From NCBI GenBank assembly GCA_027621895.1, contig JAQCAK010000046.1, forward strand, positions 1 to 9,434: a stretch of DNA of 9,434 nucleotides. Direction: 5' to 3'. Source of the DNA: Pseudomonadota bacterium (GTDB taxonomy: Bacteria > Pseudomonadota > Gammaproteobacteria > Pseudomonadales > Azotimanducaceae). Within the stretch, counting starts at the first letter, position 1, and each line of letters begins with the position of its first letter. Shown here piece after piece: positions 6,789-9,434 of the stretch. The notes beneath the pieces were generated by a model. That model was not told the origin of the DNA and did no database searches. It saw only the letters and a program-made list of their open reading frames with translations. A program made the translations under genes and the position numbers.

Positions 6789-6823
6789 CGTGATCCGTCC
6801 TCTGCGCACACGCGATGTTCGAA

Positions 6824-6854
6824 GGGGGCCGCATTATAGGTAATTACCGGCCCC
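6824..6854 (-). promoter_or_regulatory. Promoter -10 box inside a GC-rich inverted repeat upstream of the CNB-rhodanese gene
   Basis: On the minus strand a perfect TATAAT (6838-6833) lies about 45 bp before the chosen GTG start. It partly overlaps the perfect 10-bp palindrome GGTAATTACC (6848-6839). The whole is flanked by GGGGCC and GGCCCC arms (6854-6849 and 6830-6825) that can pair. The region about 17 bp upstream has no good -35 box (TGCGCA at best), which suggests dependence on an activator or regulation by a protein that binds the palindrome. No T-run follows the stem, so a terminator is unlikely. Confidence 0.5.
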
Positions 6855-6876
6855 TGCGCATTGCCACGCTGGTGAT

Positions 6877-8283
6877 TCATGAGTCTGTTTCCCGGTTGCT
6901 CTGGTCCTGGAGCAGGCGTGTGCCCTGGCGGTGAAAAAAGCTCAGTCCGTGCTGCTTCAGGGTTCGGGTGACCACGCTGTGATCCTGGTCATCCAGCGGG
7001 CCGATCATGACCGCGTAAAGGAAGCTGCTGTCGCCGGCACGTTTTTCGATATGGGGTGCCAGTCCCAGCCGGGTCAGGGCAGACTGCTGCTGTTCTGCTC
7101 CCTGCAGGTTTTTGTAGAGTCCGACCTGAAGTACCTTCCCGCTATCGGGAAAATCAAAATCAGGGAAATGCCGTTCGATAGGCAGAGCCGGTGTGCTGTC
7201 CACGATCTGGAAATTCTCCGGTATGCCAGCTGCGGGTTTGTCGGCCTGGAATGACGCCGCCAGGAACAGCAGGAAAGCGGCTACCGCGGCAGCGCTGCTG
7301 TACTGCCAGATGCCTGTCCGTTTCAGCTCTGGTGGACCTGAAATGCGCTTCGATTCCGCCGGTTCTGCAACCCTGACGGCTGCCACTGGCAGGTCAACAG
7401 CATCCTCCAGCAGGGGTATCTGCTCGGTCAGATTGATATCCAGGGACATTTGCCGGTTCGCCTGTTCATCCGGGTCTTTGATTGCGCGATTACGCTGTGT
7501 ATCGTCCGGTCCCGGTACATAGGTGTCGTCGGAGCCCGCACCAGCGGGTACGTGGGTATCAGTATCTGCAATTTTTGCGGTTTTCGGTGCCGATACCACC
7601 ACGATGGTGACGTTGTCCTTGCCGCCGCCTTCCAGCGCCGCCTCGATCAGGTCATCAACGATCTGCTGGTCTTCCTGACCCTCTCGCATGATGCGTTCTA
7701 TTTTGTCGTCACTCACACAGTCTGTCAGGCCATCACTGCAGAGAAGAATCTTCTGGCCGGGCTTCCAGCGTTCGCTGATGCTGTCGGCGCGTACGGTTTC
7801 AAGTTCCTGGACACCCAGTGCACGGGTCACCGCGTTTTTGCGCGGATCCGATTCAGCTTCCTCTCGGGTGAGTTCGCCCTGGTCGATGAGCGTCTGTACC
7901 AGGGAGTGATCGATGGTGATCTGCTTCATGCCATCGGTGTCCAGCAGATAAGCGCGCGAATCACCGACCCAGAAAACGTTGTAGAGACTGCCGTGAGAAA
8001 GCAGCAGTACGATGGTGGTACCCATATTGGTGCCCATGCCATCGGTTTCTGCATATTCCTTGATGCGTTTGTGGGCCAGCTCGATGGCCTGATTGACACC
8101 GTGACCCTCGCGAATCTGGTGGGTGACGGTGTAGGTCGTAATGGCGCTGGCGACCTCGCCGAAGCCCAGGCCTCCCATACCATCAGCGACGATCCAGAGA
8201 TCTTTCTCTGCATCGCAGGCGTAGCTGTCCTCGTTATTGTCCCGTACGTTCCCTACATTCGTACCGGCACCAAATTGATGCAA
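6877..8283 (-). CDS. Membrane-anchored PP2C-type Ser/Thr protein phosphatase with periplasmic SPOR domain
   Basis: A predicted protein of 468 aa. Residues 1-235 are a PP2C (PPM) phosphatase of the Stp1/PrpC kind. The metal and catalytic residues are present: Arg14 and Glu18-Asp19 in RDNNEDS, Asp34-Gly35 in VADGMGG, GDSRAY (107-112), Asp184 in CSDGLTD, and Asp223-Asn224 in GGKDNVT. A linker (about 235-325) carries the short repeat D-T-(H/Y)-V-P. One hydrophobic helix (about 328-345), preceded by Lys321-Arg322, places the phosphatase in the cytoplasm. The C-terminal part (about 383-455) reads as a SPOR domain (VLQVGLYKNLQGAE...LYAVMIGPL), which in known proteins binds glycan strands of peptidoglycan. 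I chose TTG at 8283: AGGAGC lies 7 nt upstream and the PP2C fold starts right there. The first ATG (8535) would add 84 non-homologous residues and run into the divergent cyclase gene. No cognate kinase is in the window. Confidence 0.88.
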   Translation of the reverse strand: MHQFGAGTNVGNVRDNNEDSYACDAEKDLWIVADGMGGLGFGEVASAITTYTVTHQIREGHGVNQAIELAHKRIKEYAETDGMGTNMGTTIVLLLSHGSLYNVFWVGDSRAYLLDTDGMKQITIDHSLVQTLIDQGELTREEAESDPRKNAVTRALGVQELETVRADSISERWKPGQKILLCSDGLTDCVSDDKIERIMREGQEDQQIVDDLIEAALEGGGKDNVTIVVVSAPKTAKIADTDTHVPAGAGSDDTYVPGPDDTQRNRAIKDPDEQANRQMSLDINLTEQIPLLEDAVDLPVAAVRVAEPAESKRISGPPELKRTGIWQYSSAAAVAAFLLFLAASFQADKPAAGIPENFQIVDSTPALPIERHFPDFDFPDSGKVLQVGLYKNLQGAEQQQSALTRLGLAPHIEKRAGDSSFLYAVMIGPLDDQDHSVVTRTLKQHGLSFFHRQGTRLLQDQSNRETDS

Positions 8284-8479
8284 AGGAATAGCTCCTGAGG
8301 ATAGATAGAGTCGTTCTTTACCAAAAATTATTCTCGCCGAAATCTCGTGAGAAAGCCACCATTCACAATGGTCGACAGCCCGGTGGTATTGAGCTGTGAT
8401 GCTTAACAAACCGGTGGAAAATCGGCCTGAGTCGCTATTTTCTTTCAACCCAGTCGATGTTCTGTGAAGCAGTCGTTTC
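8284..8479. promoter_or_regulatory. Divergent promoter region between the phosphatase and adenylate cyclase genes
   Basis: This 196-bp gap must hold promoters for both genes. A perfect inverted repeat, ACCATT-CAC-AATGGT (8358-8372), lies midway and could be an operator. A CRP-like left half-site, TGTGA (8395-8399), has a poor right half (ACAAA at 8406-8410), so control of the cyclase by CRP is only a possibility. No convincing -35/-10 pair was found for either direction. The ribosome site AGGAGC of the phosphatase gene is at 8296-8291. Confidence 0.4.
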
Positions 8480-9073
8480 ATGTCGAGAGAAAATGTTGAA
8501 GTAGGAGTCATGTTTGCCGACGTCACGGGCAGCACGCGCCTCTATGAAACACTCGGGGACGAAGCCGCGAACCGTATTATCGGCAAGGTCATTGACGTGA
8601 TGGCCAAGATCACCGAGGGATACCAGGGTTTCGTCATCAAGACCATCGGCGACGAGATCATGTGCCGGTTTTCCTCTGCCAACGACTGTGTACGCGCTGC
8701 CATAGAATGCCAGGAAGAGATCTCTGCCGGGATTCAGGGCGAAGACGTCGAGATTTCCATCAAGGTGGGCCTGCATTTTGGTCCAGCGATACTGATGGAT
8801 GACGGTGATGTTTTTGGTGACGCGGTCAACGTGGCGGCCAGAATGGCCGGTATTGCCAAGGGTGCGCAGATCATTACGACACAGGATACGGTGTCACTCC
8901 TGGACGCTGACCTGCAGGATATGAGTCGTCAGTTTGACCGGACGAACGTCAAGGGCAAGGAAGAAGCCATTATTGTGTACCAGGTGGTCTGGGAAGAGAG
9001 CGACGATGTCACCCGGATAGAAATCAACACTGACGACATCGAAGAAGAAATCAAGTATCACGGATTATCCTGA
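8480..9073 (+). CDS. Class III adenylate cyclase, single catalytic domain
   Basis: A soluble nucleotide cyclase of 197 aa that should make cAMP from ATP as a homodimer. All class III catalytic positions are visible: metal-binding Asp14 (FADVTGS) and Asp58 (TIGDEIM), purine-selecting Lys54 and Asp114, and transition-state residues Asn117 and Arg121 in GDAVNVAARM. The Lys/Asp pair predicts adenylate rather than guanylate specificity. The catalytic domain starts almost at residue 1 and ends near 172; there is no sensor or membrane domain, only an acidic tail (about 172-192). ATG at 8480 is the only start after an in-frame stop at 8465; its ribosome site is weak (GAAG). The gene is divergent from the PP2C-SPOR gene. 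Related cyclases often have further C-terminal domains, and the frame after the stop is disturbed here, so the C-terminus may be truncated. Confidence 0.92.
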   Translation: MSRENVEVGVMFADVTGSTRLYETLGDEAANRIIGKVIDVMAKITEGYQGFVIKTIGDEIMCRFSSANDCVRAAIECQEEISAGIQGEDVEISIKVGLHFGPAILMDDGDVFGDAVNVAARMAGIAKGAQIITTQDTVSLLDADLQDMSRQFDRTNVKGKEEAIIVYQVVWEESDDVTRIEINTDDIEEEIKYHGLS

Positions 9074-9434
9074 ACGAGGATGCCAGCGTTGAGGTAGGCA
9101 GCCTGTCTCTGACGACCCGTGCAGGTGGAGCGATAGAAATCAGGACTGATATTGATCCCCGGTTGATCGGGGGCAACCCCAGCAATTCCAGTGGCAGGAT
9201 CAATATCAGCTCACCGGACGTTTTCCTGGGTGTAGACGGCAAGACTGTCACCATGACAACAGTGGGTGACGCTGACGGTGGTTCCATATCGATTAACGGC
9301 GTGAACTCAAGCGGTCTGCCCGACGCGGCAGCCGGCACGGTCCACGTTGCAGGGACAGTCCATTTCGATACCACCAATGGTGGCGGTACGGATGGCGCAA
9401 ACGTCCGGATTGTGAGCAACGCCGGCGTTGCCGG
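9070..9434 (+). CDS. Partial start-less ORF, beta-solenoid/adhesin-like
   Basis: A frame with no stops runs from 9034 to the window edge, and from about 9070 it reads as a low-complexity Gly/Asn/Asp/Thr-rich protein. Examples are VEVGSLSLTTRAGG, SGRINISSPDVFLGVDG, GDADGGSISINGV and FDTTNGGGTDGANVRIV. The alternating short strands and turns resemble the interior of large secreted beta-helix proteins such as filamentous-haemagglutinin-type adhesins. There is no signal peptide. No start codon with a ribosome site exists: the first ATG is at 9253 and the coding character begins about 180 bp before it. The start given is the first CTG and is only nominal. It may be an internal fragment joined to the cyclase gene, a pseudogene, or an artefact of assembly. 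The family call is by composition only. Confidence 0.45.
   Translation, partial: MNEDASVEVGSLSLTTRAGGAIEIRTDIDPRLIGGNPSNSSGRINISSPDVFLGVDGKTVTMTTVGDADGGSISINGVNSSGLPDAAAGTVHVAGTVHFDTTNGGGTDGANVRIVSNAGVA

Noticed and set aside
6824..6854. Terminator for the phosphatase gene
   Set aside because: The GC arms can pair, but no T-run follows on the minus strand and a perfect -10 box lies in the loop, so a promoter is the better reading.
7450..8298. Long open frame on the plus strand (282 codons) opposite the phosphatase
   Set aside because: It is antisense to a clear PP2C gene, has no ribosome site or recognisable motif, and its openness follows from the codon bias of the real gene.
8284..8535. 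84-residue N-terminal extension of the phosphatase from an ATG at 8535
   Set aside because: It overlaps the divergent cyclase by 56 bp, has no family-like sequence, and a TTG with a strong ribosome site sits exactly at the start of the PP2C fold.
9051..9419. 122-codon minus-strand frame at the right edge
   Set aside because: The plus-strand frame has the beta-solenoid pattern; the minus-strand one is a Pro/Val-rich mirror of it with no ribosome site.

Overview
The window looks like a chromosomal stretch from a gammaproteobacterium: moderately GC-rich, densely packed, and carrying housekeeping genes. The main clue is the block trpE-trpG-trpD-trpC, then a Vfr/CRP-type regulator, an OsmC/YhfA-type protein and a Coq7 ubiquinone hydroxylase. 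As I recall, Pseudomonas has a very similar order (trpGDC-vfr-osmC-like-speD-coq7), and E. coli also keeps an OsmC-like gene (yhfA) divergent from crp. I cannot name the genus.

Left part (1-3445, + strand): the 3' two-thirds of trpE and complete trpG, trpD and trpC, with overlapping ends. They form one operon for chorismate to indole-3-glycerol phosphate. trpF, trpB and trpA are not here. Centre-left (3451-5116): crp on the minus strand converges on trpC with only 5 bp between stop codons. It is divergent from an osmC-like/VOC gene pair on the plus strand. The crp-osmC gap holds a strong leftward intrinsic terminator with no obvious gene to terminate.

Centre (5118-6788, - strand): a two-gene unit in which a double cyclic-nucleotide-binding (CNB)-rhodanese protein lies 6 nt upstream of coq7, so ubiquinone synthesis may be co-expressed with a cNMP/sulfur-type sensor. 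Right part (6877-9073): a PP2C-type protein phosphatase anchored by one membrane helix to a periplasmic SPOR domain (minus strand) is divergent from a small class III adenylate cyclase (plus strand). A cAMP maker, CRP and a second possible cyclic-nucleotide binder therefore lie within about 5.6 kb, next to a membrane-tethered phosphatase. This is the most system-like part of the window.

Right edge (about 9060-9434): an open frame encoding Gly/Asn/Thr-rich beta-solenoid (adhesin-like) sequence with no usable start codon. It begins where the cyclase ends. It looks like the interior of another gene and may mark a frameshift, a recombination junction or an assembly chimera. No tRNA, rRNA, CRISPR array, insertion sequence or phage gene was seen.
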